A stretch of 64,000 bases of DNA from positions 1-64,000 of the forward strand of contig JBFLYK010000015.1 of the NCBI GenBank assembly GCA_040756995.1, given 5' to 3'. The position numbers and the translations under genes were made by a program. Shown piece by piece: positions 48,327 to 56,116 of the stretch. The DNA is from BP-133 sp040756995. Its GTDB lineage: Bacteria; Actinomycetota; Acidimicrobiia; IMCC26256; BP-133. Within the stretch, counting starts at the first letter, position 1; each line of letters begins with the position of its first letter. The notes below the pieces were generated by a model. The model was not told the origin of the DNA and did not search any database. It saw nothing but the letters and a program-made list of their open reading frames with translations.

Positions 48327-49185
48327 TGAGCCCGGCCATCTCGGTCGGGTGGGTCAGGAGGAACAGGTGGCCGCCTTCGACGACTTCGAGGCGGGCGTCG
48401 GGGATCCGGCCGGCCAGGATCCGGCCGTTGGTCACGGGGACGATGGGGTCGGACTCGCCGGCCAGCACCAGCGTCGGCTGGCGGAGCCGGTGGAGCCACA
48501 GGACGCTGGCGAAGCGGCGCAGGGCCAGCATCTGCCACACGTAGCCCCGGGCCGACGGTGCCCGGGTGAACCGCACCCGCTTCTGGTGGGCCATCATCTC
48601 CGGGTTGCCGGCCACGTCAGGCCCGTAGAGCGCCGGCGCGACCCGTTCGAGGTACGACGGCGACCAGTAGCGCAGCGGCGTGGCCAGGATGGCCAGCACC
48701 CGGGGATCGCCGGGGACGGGCATGCCGCCGGCCATGGTGGCGCACAGCACCAGCCGGCGGATGCGGTCGCCGCCCCGGTAGGCGACCTCCTGGGCCAGCG
48801 CCCCACCCCACGACACGCCGAGCACGTCGACGGTCGGGACCTCGAGGTGGTCGAGGATCTCCAGCACCAGCCGGGCGACACCGGTCATCGTCGGCGGGAT
48901 CAGCGGGACGGACGACTCGCCGACGCCGGGGGCGTCGAAGGCGATGGTCGGCCGGCCGAGGGGATCGCGGAACGGCGTCCACATCTCGATCGGGGCGCCG
49001 ATCCCGTTGCACAGCAACAGCGGCGGCCGCGGCGGGGCCGAGGGATTCGCCGGCGGGAAGCCCGTACCCGGCCGCACCGACACGCGGATGTCCAGGCCAC
49101 CCGCGTTGACCATGAGGGTGCGCTCGTCGCGGGCGGCGGCTGCGGCCGCGGCGCCCGTCGGCGGTGTGGTGGAGGCGGAGGTCAA
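48304..49185 (-). CDS. phaZ: Intracellular poly(3-hydroxyalkanoate) depolymerase-like hydrolase
   Basis: An alpha/beta hydrolase of the PhaZ type that degrades intracellular PHA granules. The lipase box is GVSWGG, with the catalytic Asp in AGESDPIVPV and His in VEGGHLFLL. LATPLRYWSPSYLERVAPALYGPD and GIGAPIEMW match pseudomonad PhaZ. TTG 49185 overlaps the phaC stop (TTGA) and keeps the residues RTLMVNAGGLDI; ATG 49113 is a shorter alternative. phaC and phaZ form an operon. Confidence 0.82.
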   Translation of the reverse strand: MTSASTTPPTGAAAAAAARDERTLMVNAGGLDIRVSVRPGTGFPPANPSAPPRPPLLLCNGIGAPIEMWTPFRDPLGRPTIAFDAPGVGESSVPLIPPTMTGVARLVLEILDHLEVPTVDVLGVSWGGALAQEVAYRGGDRIRRLVLCATMAGGMPVPGDPRVLAILATPLRYWSPSYLERVAPALYGPDVAGNPEMMAHQKRVRFTRAPSARGYVWQMLALRRFASVLWLHRLRQPTLVLAGESDPIVPVTNGRILAGRIPDARLEVVEGGHLFLLTHPTEMAGLINAFLDS

Positions 49186-50861
49186 GTGGCGGCGTACCGG
49201 CCGGGGGCGGGATCGAGGACGGGGTGCCTCCGGTCGCCGAGCGTGCGGGGCGCCCGGCGGGACTCGCCGTCGCGGGCGGCCAGCCACGTCGACCATTCGT
49301 TCCACCACGATCCGGTGATCCGCTCGGCGCCGGAGAAGAACGCCGCACTGTCGGGACCGGGATCGTCGGCCGCCCGGTAGTTGGCCTTCTTGTTGGTGGG
49401 CGGGTTGACGATCGCCTGGATGTGCCCGCTCGACGAGAGGACGAAACGGCTGTTGCCCCCGAGGATGCCGACGGTCCGGTAGCAGGCCTCCCACGGCGTG
49501 ATGTGGTCGGTGAGGGCGGCCAGGATGTAGGCGTCCTGATCGACCTTGGCCATGTCGATCGGCGTGCCGAGCACCGTCAGCTTCCCCGGCTCCGGCAACG
49601 GGTTCTCGAGGAACAGGGAGGCGAAGTCGGCGTGCAGGCCGGCGGTCATGTTGGGCATGTCGGCATTCCAGGCGAGCACGTCGAACGCGGGGGGATCCTG
49701 ACCGAGCAGGTAGTTGCTGACCCAGTAATTCCACACGAGATCGTTGGGCCGCATCCAAGCGAACATCCGGGTGAGCTGGCGGCCCTGGAGCACGCCCCGG
49801 CGCTTGGAGCCCCGCACGGCCAGCGCGGCCGACCACTCGGAGAGGAACAGGGACGCCATCGTCTCGGCCGCGGTGTCGAGGACGGTGACGAGGAACGTCA
49901 GCGTGCGGATGCGGCGCTCGCCGGTGGCGGCCAGATGACCGGCCAGCGCGGCGGCCGTGATGCCGCCGGCGCAGGCGCCCACGAGGTGGACGTCGGGACT
50001 GCCGCTGATCACTGCGGCGGTGGTGACCGCTTCGAGGCTGGCGGCGACGTAGGTATCGAGGTTCCAGTCGCGGTGGGCCGGCGTCGGGTTGCGCCAGCTG
50101 ATGGTGAAGACCTGGTGGCCCTGGCCCACGAGGAACTCGATGAGGCTGCGGCCGGGGGAGAGGTCGAGGATGTAGTGCCGGCTGATCTCGGGCGGGATGA
50201 AGACGATCGGCACGGTGCCGACGGTCGGTGTCGCCGGCTTGTACTGCAGCAGCTCGAACACCTCGGTGCGCAGAACGACCGCGCCGGGCGTCGCGCCGAT
50301 CGTCTCGCCGAGGCGGAACGGCCGGCGGTCGACGGTCTGCGGCATCCCGCCGTTGTTGAGGATGTCGCCGGCCAGCGCCCGGGCGCCCTTGGCCAGGCTG
50401 GCGCCTCGGGTGGACAGCGCCGTGCGCAGCGCCGTCGGATTGCCCGGCAACGTGTTGGTCGGAGCCAGCGCGTCGACCACCTGGCTGACCACGAACCGGG
50501 CCCGCTCTTCGCTCTTCGGGTCGAGCCCCAGCCGGCCGACCGTGTCGCCGGCCACCGCCGTGGCCCCGAGATAACCCTGGAGCAACCGGCGGTACACCGG
50601 GTTCTCGGCCCAGGCCGGGTCGGCGAACCGCCGGTCGCCGGCCTCCGGCGTGTGTTTGGCCTCGCCCTTGACCGCTGCGGCGAGCTCGCCGGTGAGCCGG
50701 AGGCCGGCACCGGCCAGGCGGGCGGGATGCCGGGCCGCGGCAGCGGCCAGTCGGGCGGCGGCCGCCACCTGCGGTCGTCCGAGCGGCACCAGCGGCACTG
50801 CTCCGGTCATCGTCGGCTTGGTCTCTTCGGCGGGCAGGGCAGGACCAGGCTTCGTGCTCAT
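49182..50861 (-). CDS. phaC: Poly(3-hydroxyalkanoate) synthase
   Basis: Polymerises hydroxyacyl-CoA into storage polyester. The 559-aa protein has the lipase-like box GACAGG with the catalytic Cys, Asp in DHITPW and His in SSSGHIQAIVNPP, and WNYWVSNYL. It is a type I/II-like synthase by length. The N-terminal 90 residues are alanine- and proline-rich. ATG 50861 has no clear Shine-Dalgarno; a second ATG lies 17 codons later. Confidence 0.92.
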   Translation of the reverse strand: MSTKPGPALPAEETKPTMTGAVPLVPLGRPQVAAAARLAAAAARHPARLAGAGLRLTGELAAAVKGEAKHTPEAGDRRFADPAWAENPVYRRLLQGYLGATAVAGDTVGRLGLDPKSEERARFVVSQVVDALAPTNTLPGNPTALRTALSTRGASLAKGARALAGDILNNGGMPQTVDRRPFRLGETIGATPGAVVLRTEVFELLQYKPATPTVGTVPIVFIPPEISRHYILDLSPGRSLIEFLVGQGHQVFTISWRNPTPAHRDWNLDTYVAASLEAVTTAAVISGSPDVHLVGACAGGITAAALAGHLAATGERRIRTLTFLVTVLDTAAETMASLFLSEWSAALAVRGSKRRGVLQGRQLTRMFAWMRPNDLVWNYWVSNYLLGQDPPAFDVLAWNADMPNMTAGLHADFASLFLENPLPEPGKLTVLGTPIDMAKVDQDAYILAALTDHITPWEACYRTVGILGGNSRFVLSSSGHIQAIVNPPTNKKANYRAADDPGPDSAAFFSGAERITGSWWNEWSTWLAARDGESRRAPRTLGDRRHPVLDPAPGRYAAT

Positions 50862-51012
50862 TCTGAGACTGTGACAGCTGGAGGGGCGGCGGGATAGATC
50901 GTGACTTCCGAGTTCTGACGCCGGGATTTGTAGCCCGGGCCAAAGGCCGGGAACCGCGGCGGGGCGGGGGGCGTCCAAGACACATCGGACAAATCGCGTC
51001 GCGGAGGCTGCC

Positions 51013-51783
51013 ATGTTGCGTGCTCGTCACTGTCTGACCCTCGCCGCCGGGGCGGCGCTCGCCGTCCTGCTGCTGGCCGGCTGCGGAAGCAACGGCGGAA
51101 GCGCCGCCGGCGCCGCTGCGGCCCCCGGTGTCACGACCGATGACGACGGCGTGCCGTCGATTGCCGCTCGAGGCGTCGGGCAGGTGAAGGGCACGCCCGA
51201 CACGCTGAAGGTCACCCTCGGCGTGGAGACCCGGTCGCCGAGCGCCAAGGATGCGTTGGCGGCCAACAACGACAAGGCCAACGCCCTCATCAACACGTTG
51301 AAGGAGAAGGGCGTCGAGGCCAAGGACATCCAGACCTCGCAGCTGTCCATCCACCCGACCTTCGACGACAAGGGCCAGCGGATCACCGGCTACCAGGTGA
51401 ACAACACGGTGACCGCCACGCTGCACGACATCGGCGGGGCCGGGGCGCTCATCGACGCCGCCGCCGGGGCGGTGGGCGACGCGGTGCGGGTGCAGTCCAT
51501 CGGCTTCTCCATCGACGACGACAGTGCGCTGAAGGCCGAGGCCCGCACCCAGGCCGTCCACCTGGCGCAGCTCCAGGCGGAGCAGATGGCCAAGGCGGCG
51601 GGCGTGAAGCTCGGCCGGATCCGCTCCATCAGCGAGGTGCCGGCCAGCGGCCCGATGCCGTACTACGACCAGGTGGCCCACGGTCGAGCGGCGGCGCCGG
51701 GAGCCGCCGCGCCGGCGCCGGTCATGCCCGGCCAGCAGGAGCTCAGCCTCACCGTCGACGTCGTGTGGGAAATCGCGCCATAA
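51013..51783 (+). CDS. SIMPL-domain lipoprotein
   Basis: A 256-aa exported protein with lipobox LLAGC (Cys24) and a SIMPL/DUF541 domain over residues 50-255 (ARGVGQVKGTPDTLKVTLGVET, then HDIGGAGALIDAAAGAVGD). The protein would be anchored to the outside of the membrane; the family function is unclear, but some bind signalling kinases or protect from oxidative stress. Confidence 0.86.
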   Translation: MLRARHCLTLAAGAALAVLLLAGCGSNGGSAAGAAAAPGVTTDDDGVPSIAARGVGQVKGTPDTLKVTLGVETRSPSAKDALAANNDKANALINTLKEKGVEAKDIQTSQLSIHPTFDDKGQRITGYQVNNTVTATLHDIGGAGALIDAAAGAVGDAVRVQSIGFSIDDDSALKAEARTQAVHLAQLQAEQMAKAAGVKLGRIRSISEVPASGPMPYYDQVAHGRAAAPGAAAPAPVMPGQQELSLTVDVVWEIAP

Positions 51784-51828
51784 GGATCAACGTGCGAACA
51801 TGAGCGGGCGGTTACGATCCGCCCGCTC

Positions 51829-53436
51829 ATGCTCTACGCCACAGAGACCTTCAGCGCCGACGAGGTCGAGATCCTCGAGCGGTACTTCACCAACATCGAC
51901 CGGCCTGTCTTCGCCCTCGTCAACCTGCCCGAGGTGGTGAAGGGGGCGCTGTTCGCCCGCTACTCACGGACACACAAGAGCCTGCGCCGGCTCTTCCTCG
52001 ACGAGTTCGCCGACGAGGTCGACGCCGCGTCGGACGGTCCCGACGAGACCACCATCGGCCTCGGCCGGGCCGAGCAGCTCTACGACAAGGTGTTCCTCGA
52101 GTACGGCGACGACTCGGTGGCCCAACTCGGCGGGGTGCACCTGGCCTGCGAGCAGGCGTCGAACGTCCTGACCAAGGTGCTCGAGTGGGGCCGGATCATG
52201 GCCTACCTCGAACAGTCGACGCGCTACATCGCCTACGACGCCCGCCTCGACGGCCGCTACCGCTACTGGCGCGATCCCGAGGTGCTCGACTCCAAGCTCG
52301 GCGCCCGGTATGTGGCGGCCATGGACGCCCTCTTCGACGGGTACGCCGCCGCTCTGCCCAAGGTCATGGAGTGGGCCCGCCAGACGTTCCCCAAGGAGCC
52401 GGGAGACTCGGACTTCGTCTGGCGCCAGACGATCAAGGCCAAGGCCTGCGACGCCGTGCGGGGCATGTTGCCGGCCGCCAGCCTGTCCAACGTCGGGATC
52501 TACGGGACGGGCCAGGCCTACGAGGCGCTGCTGCTGCGCATGCGGGCCCACCCGCTGCCCGAGGTCCGGCGCTACGCCCAGATGATGCTGGAGGAGCTCC
52601 GGAGGGTGATCCCGTCGTTCCTCAAGCGGGTCGACCGGGAGGACCGCGGCGTCGCCTGGAGCCACTATCTCGCCGAACGGCGGGAGCGCACGGAGGCCAT
52701 GACCGCCCACCTCCTCGGCGGCGAGGAGCCCGAGCCCCGCCCGTCGGTCACGCTCGTCGACTACGACCCCGAGGGCGAGGACAAGGTGCTGGCCGCCATC
52801 CTCTACTCGGCGTCGGACCTGCCCGAGGACCAGTTGGCCGCCCGGGTGCGGACACTGGCCCCCGAGGAACGCTTCGCCCTCCTCGACGCCTACGTGGGGG
52901 AGCGGAGCAACCGTCGCCACAAGCCCGGCCGGGCCTTCGAGCGGACGGGTTACCGCTTCGACATCCTCGCCGACTACGGCGCCTTCCGGGACCTGCAGCG
53001 CCACCGGATGCTCACAATCGAGTGGCAGCCGCTGTCGACCCGCCACGGTTACGAGATGCCCGTCCCGGTGGTCGAGGCGGGCGTCGCCGATCTGTTCGAA
53101 GAGGCGATGGAGACCTCCGCCGTCCTCTACGACGAGCTGTCGGGGCCCTTCCCGGCCCAGGCGGCCTACGCCGTAGCCCTGGCCTACCGGATCCGCTTCA
53201 CCATGCAGATGAACGCCCGGGAGGCCATGCACGTCCTGGAGCTGCGGACGAGCCCCCAGGGTCATCCCGCCTACCGGGCGGTGTGTCTGGAGATGTGGCG
53301 GCTCATCCGGGACCAGGCGGGTCACCACGGCCTGGCCGAGGCGATGCGCTTCGTCGACGCCGGCGACTACGAGCTCGGCCGGCTGGGGGCCGAGCGTTTG
53401 GCCGAAGCGCGCCGATCCGGCCGTACCGGAGGCTGA
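51829..53436 (+). CDS. Double-length ThyX-like (flavin-dependent thymidylate synthase fold) protein
   Basis: A 535-aa protein built from two ThyX-like halves, while ThyX itself is about 220-250 aa. The N-terminal half keeps LEQSTRYIAYD but not RHR; the C-terminal half keeps QRHRMLTIEWQPLSTRHGY (R391-H392-R393). The active site of ThyX lies between subunits, so the two halves may form one pseudo-dimer with complementary motifs. Similar long proteins occur in actinobacteria. Thymidylate synthase activity is not proven. A -10 TACGAT is at 51813-51818, 10 nt before ATG 51829. Confidence 0.78.
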   Translation: MLYATETFSADEVEILERYFTNIDRPVFALVNLPEVVKGALFARYSRTHKSLRRLFLDEFADEVDAASDGPDETTIGLGRAEQLYDKVFLEYGDDSVAQLGGVHLACEQASNVLTKVLEWGRIMAYLEQSTRYIAYDARLDGRYRYWRDPEVLDSKLGARYVAAMDALFDGYAAALPKVMEWARQTFPKEPGDSDFVWRQTIKAKACDAVRGMLPAASLSNVGIYGTGQAYEALLLRMRAHPLPEVRRYAQMMLEELRRVIPSFLKRVDREDRGVAWSHYLAERRERTEAMTAHLLGGEEPEPRPSVTLVDYDPEGEDKVLAAILYSASDLPEDQLAARVRTLAPEERFALLDAYVGERSNRRHKPGRAFERTGYRFDILADYGAFRDLQRHRMLTIEWQPLSTRHGYEMPVPVVEAGVADLFEEAMETSAVLYDELSGPFPAQAAYAVALAYRIRFTMQMNAREAMHVLELRTSPQGHPAYRAVCLEMWRLIRDQAGHHGLAEAMRFVDAGDYELGRLGAERLAEARRSGRTGG

Positions 53437-53446
53437 TTTCTGCTGT

Positions 53447-53452
53447 TACTCT
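53447..53452 (+). promoter_or_regulatory. -10 element of the LysM transglycosylase gene (leaderless)
   Basis: TACTCT at 53447-53452, 8 nt before ATG 53461. Confidence 0.5.
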
Positions 53453-53460
53453 TGTGGCCC

Positions 53461-54378
53461 ATGTGGCGCAAGGTGATGGTGTTAGGTGCACTCGGAGGGC
53501 TCGTCGTCAGTGGGTCCGCCGCCGGCCGGGTCCACGCGGTGAAGCGGGGTGACACGCTCTCGGGCATCGCCCAGCGCTACGGCGTCGACACCGCCGCTCT
53601 GGCGGCGGCCAACGGCCTGGCCCATCCCGACCGGATCGTCGCCGGCTCCGTCCTGTCGATCCCAGGGCCGGGCGGCGCGGCGGCGACCCCGGCCGGCGGT
53701 GCCCCCGGCGGGCGGTCGCACCGCGTGGGGCTCGGCGAGACGCTGGAGGCGATCGCCCGCCGCTACGGCGTGACGGTCACCGCCCTGGCGGCGGCGAACG
53801 GGCTTCCCAACCCCGATTTCGTCCGGTCCGGAACCGTGCTCCGGATTCCGGCGGCGACGGGGGCGGCGCCGGCCGTCGCCCGGCCCGCCCCGAACCGGGC
53901 GACCGGCCAGGGGATCGTCGTGCCGATGCCGGCCGCCACACTGGCCGCGGCCCGGACGTCGCCCCGGATCGCCGTGCCGCCCGACCGGGCCGGGCTGCGC
54001 ACCGCCTTCGTCCAGTTCTCCCGCCTGGCCGGCGCGCCGAGCGACCTCGCCATGGCCCTGGCCTGGCAGGAGTCGGGCTGGCAGCGCAACAAGGTCTCCT
54101 CCACCCAGGCCGTCGGCGTCATGCAGCTCATGCCCGACACCGTGGACTTCGTCTCCACGATCCTGCTCGGGACCCGCCGGCTCGACCCGAGAGACCCGAT
54201 CGCCAACATCCGCATGGGGACCCGGTTCCTCCGGTACCTGCTCGATTCCAACGGCGGCAACGTCGACCTCGCCCTCGCCTCCTACTACCAGGGGCTGCGG
54301 TCGGTCCGGGAGAACGGAATGCTGGACGAGACGCGCCGGTTCGTGGCGAACGTGAAGGCGCTGCGGGGCCGGTTCTAG
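53461..54378 (+). CDS. LysM-repeat lytic transglycosylase
   Basis: A 305-aa cell-wall enzyme. Signal-like N-terminus, two LysM domains (about residues 22-65 and 83-127) that bind peptidoglycan, a Pro/Ala linker, and a C-terminal SLT domain with the catalytic Glu in LAWQESGW and GVMQLMPDT and YYQGLRSV. It cleaves glycan strands with 1,6-anhydro product. ATG 53461 is leaderless. The 3' end overlaps the converging DUF457-like gene by 4 nt. Confidence 0.9.
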   Translation: MWRKVMVLGALGGLVVSGSAAGRVHAVKRGDTLSGIAQRYGVDTAALAAANGLAHPDRIVAGSVLSIPGPGGAAATPAGGAPGGRSHRVGLGETLEAIARRYGVTVTALAAANGLPNPDFVRSGTVLRIPAATGAAPAVARPAPNRATGQGIVVPMPAATLAAARTSPRIAVPPDRAGLRTAFVQFSRLAGAPSDLAMALAWQESGWQRNKVSSTQAVGVMQLMPDTVDFVSTILLGTRRLDPRDPIANIRMGTRFLRYLLDSNGGNVDLALASYYQGLRSVRENGMLDETRRFVANVKALRGRF

Positions 54379-54839
54379 ATCGGGAGCACGGCCCGTCGGC
54401 CCCGGGCGACCAGCAGCCCGGAGAGGCCGAGGAGGCCGGCGGCGATCAGCACCTCGTTGCGCATGCGGTGCGGCGCCTCCCGCTGGATCCGCTCGTGGAA
54501 CTCCTGCACCGGGGCGGGAACGGGGTTGCGGCCGAAGAAGTGCCGGGCCGGCTTGTCGACGTCGAGGAGCGTGGCGCCGGCGATCCCGGCCAGTACCCCG
54601 GACCGGAGGCCCCGGGCCGGCCCGGTGAGCACGGCGATGGCGGCCAGGCCGGCCAACCCGTCCCGCTTGGCGACCTGGAGGAACGGCTCATGGGACTCCG
54701 GCACCCGGGGGAGGCCCCAGTGGGGGAGGCAGTCCATGGCCAGATGCGAGGCCACGCCGGCGGCGAAGGCCAGCGCCGGGCGGCGGTGGAGCAGGGCGCC
54801 GATGGCGGCGCCGGCGGCGACGTGGTTGGTCACGAGCAT
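54375..54839 (-). CDS. DUF457-like integral membrane metal-dependent hydrolase
   Basis: A 154-aa membrane protein with three or four helices. The N-terminal pattern NHVAAGAAIGALLHRR and ASHLAMDCLPHWGLP has the H, D and H spacing of the DUF457/YdjM family, predicted metal-dependent hydrolases of the LexA-regulated type. Function unknown. ATG 54839. Confidence 0.72.
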   Translation of the reverse strand: MLVTNHVAAGAAIGALLHRRPALAFAAGVASHLAMDCLPHWGLPRVPESHEPFLQVAKRDGLAGLAAIAVLTGPARGLRSGVLAGIAGATLLDVDKPARHFFGRNPVPAPVQEFHERIQREAPHRMRNEVLIAAGLLGLSGLLVARGRRAVLPI

Positions 54840-54982
54840 GTCGGGATCCCCTTCGCCACCAAGCGGCTGCGCCCCTCTGTCAGTCGATAAGTGTCGTACC
54901 TTGTGGGTAGAGTTCCAAGCATGTCATTCGGAGCCCGACCGGTGTGGTTTCTCGGTGTGGTCCTGGGAGGGGGTGAGGCGGG

Positions 54983-56104
54983 ATGGCTCGGGTCGTAGCG
55001 CTGGGCGACGCCCATCTCGGTCGGCAGTACTACAGCCGCACCACTCCGTGCGGTGCCAACCAGCGGGAACATGATTTCGAGCAGTCGTTCGAGGCAGCCG
55101 TCGATCTGGCGCTGTCGCTCGAGCCCGATGTCGTGCTGTGGCTGGGCGACGTGTTCGACCATCCGCGCCCGGGCTACCGGGCCTACCGGGTGGCGCAGCG
55201 GGCGATGGGGAAGATCCGGGCCCACGGCGCGCCACTGGTGGCGATCTCCGGCAATCACGACACGCCCCGCCTGCCGGGCACGGGATCGCCCTATGGGCCG
55301 CTGGCCGACACGTTCCCCGAATTCCACCTGGCCTACGACGGCACGTATCAGGCTTTCGATCTGCCGGGGCTGCGCGTCCACGCCGTACCGCAGATGCTGA
55401 CGGTCGACGAGAGCCTGGCCGGGCTCGACGCCGCGGCGGCCAACCGCAGCGCCGACCGGGTCAACCTGCTGGTCACCCATCCACGTGTACCTCAGGTGGA
55501 GCCCCGCTCTCGAGATATCAATGAGATCGAGGTCGACGCCGAGGCGCTGCGGTCGGATCTCGTGCTGCTCGGCCACTACCACGTGCACACCAAGGTGCGC
55601 GACACGGTGTGGTACGCCGGGTCGACCGACACGTTCTCCTTCGCCGACGACCCCGACCGGCCGAAGGGCGTGGTCTCGCTCGACACCGACACCGGGACGT
55701 GCCGCCATCACGCCCTGCCCGAACGGCGGCCGTTGGTCACGCCCGATCCGGTGGCGGCGGCCGGCCTGTCACCCGACGAACTGGAAGAGGCCGTGGTCCA
55801 GCGGGCGGTCGAGGTGCCCGAAGGGGCCGTGGCCCGGCTGTTCGTCGACGGCGCCGATCCGCAGGCGTGGCGGCTGCTCGACCACACCCGGGTGGCGGAG
55901 GCCTACCGGCACGCCCTCTGGTTCCGCCTCGAGCCGGCGTTCCTCGACGCCGCCTCCCGGGTGACCGACCTGCCGACCCGCGACGCCATCGGCGACCGCT
56001 GGGCCCGGTTCCTCCGTCGACAGGACCTGACGGGTTACGACCCCGAGCGGTTGCTGGCCCTGGGCGACGACCTGATCCGGGCCGCCATCGACGAGGCGAG
56101 CTAG
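54983..56104 (+). CDS. sbcD: SbcD-like exonuclease subunit
   Basis: Mre11-type nuclease that works with SbcC on DNA ends and hairpins. The phosphoesterase motifs are GDAHLG, GDVFDH, GNHDT, VTHPRV and GHYHVHTK, all with metal-binding residues in place. It is 373 aa, a normal length. ATG 54983 is the start. The sbcC GTG follows 12 nt after its stop. Confidence 0.92.
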   Translation: MARVVALGDAHLGRQYYSRTTPCGANQREHDFEQSFEAAVDLALSLEPDVVLWLGDVFDHPRPGYRAYRVAQRAMGKIRAHGAPLVAISGNHDTPRLPGTGSPYGPLADTFPEFHLAYDGTYQAFDLPGLRVHAVPQMLTVDESLAGLDAAAANRSADRVNLLVTHPRVPQVEPRSRDINEIEVDAEALRSDLVLLGHYHVHTKVRDTVWYAGSTDTFSFADDPDRPKGVVSLDTDTGTCRHHALPERRPLVTPDPVAAAGLSPDELEEAVVQRAVEVPEGAVARLFVDGADPQAWRLLDHTRVAEAYRHALWFRLEPAFLDAASRVTDLPTRDAIGDRWARFLRRQDLTGYDPERLLALGDDLIRAAIDEAS

Positions 56105-56116
56105 GACGCCGCCGCG

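Noticed and set aside
48304..51681. A minus-strand open frame of over 1100 codons spanning phaZ and phaC
   Set aside because: Only the phaZ part has a protein family; upstream it runs through phaC in another frame. High GC makes long spurious open frames common here.
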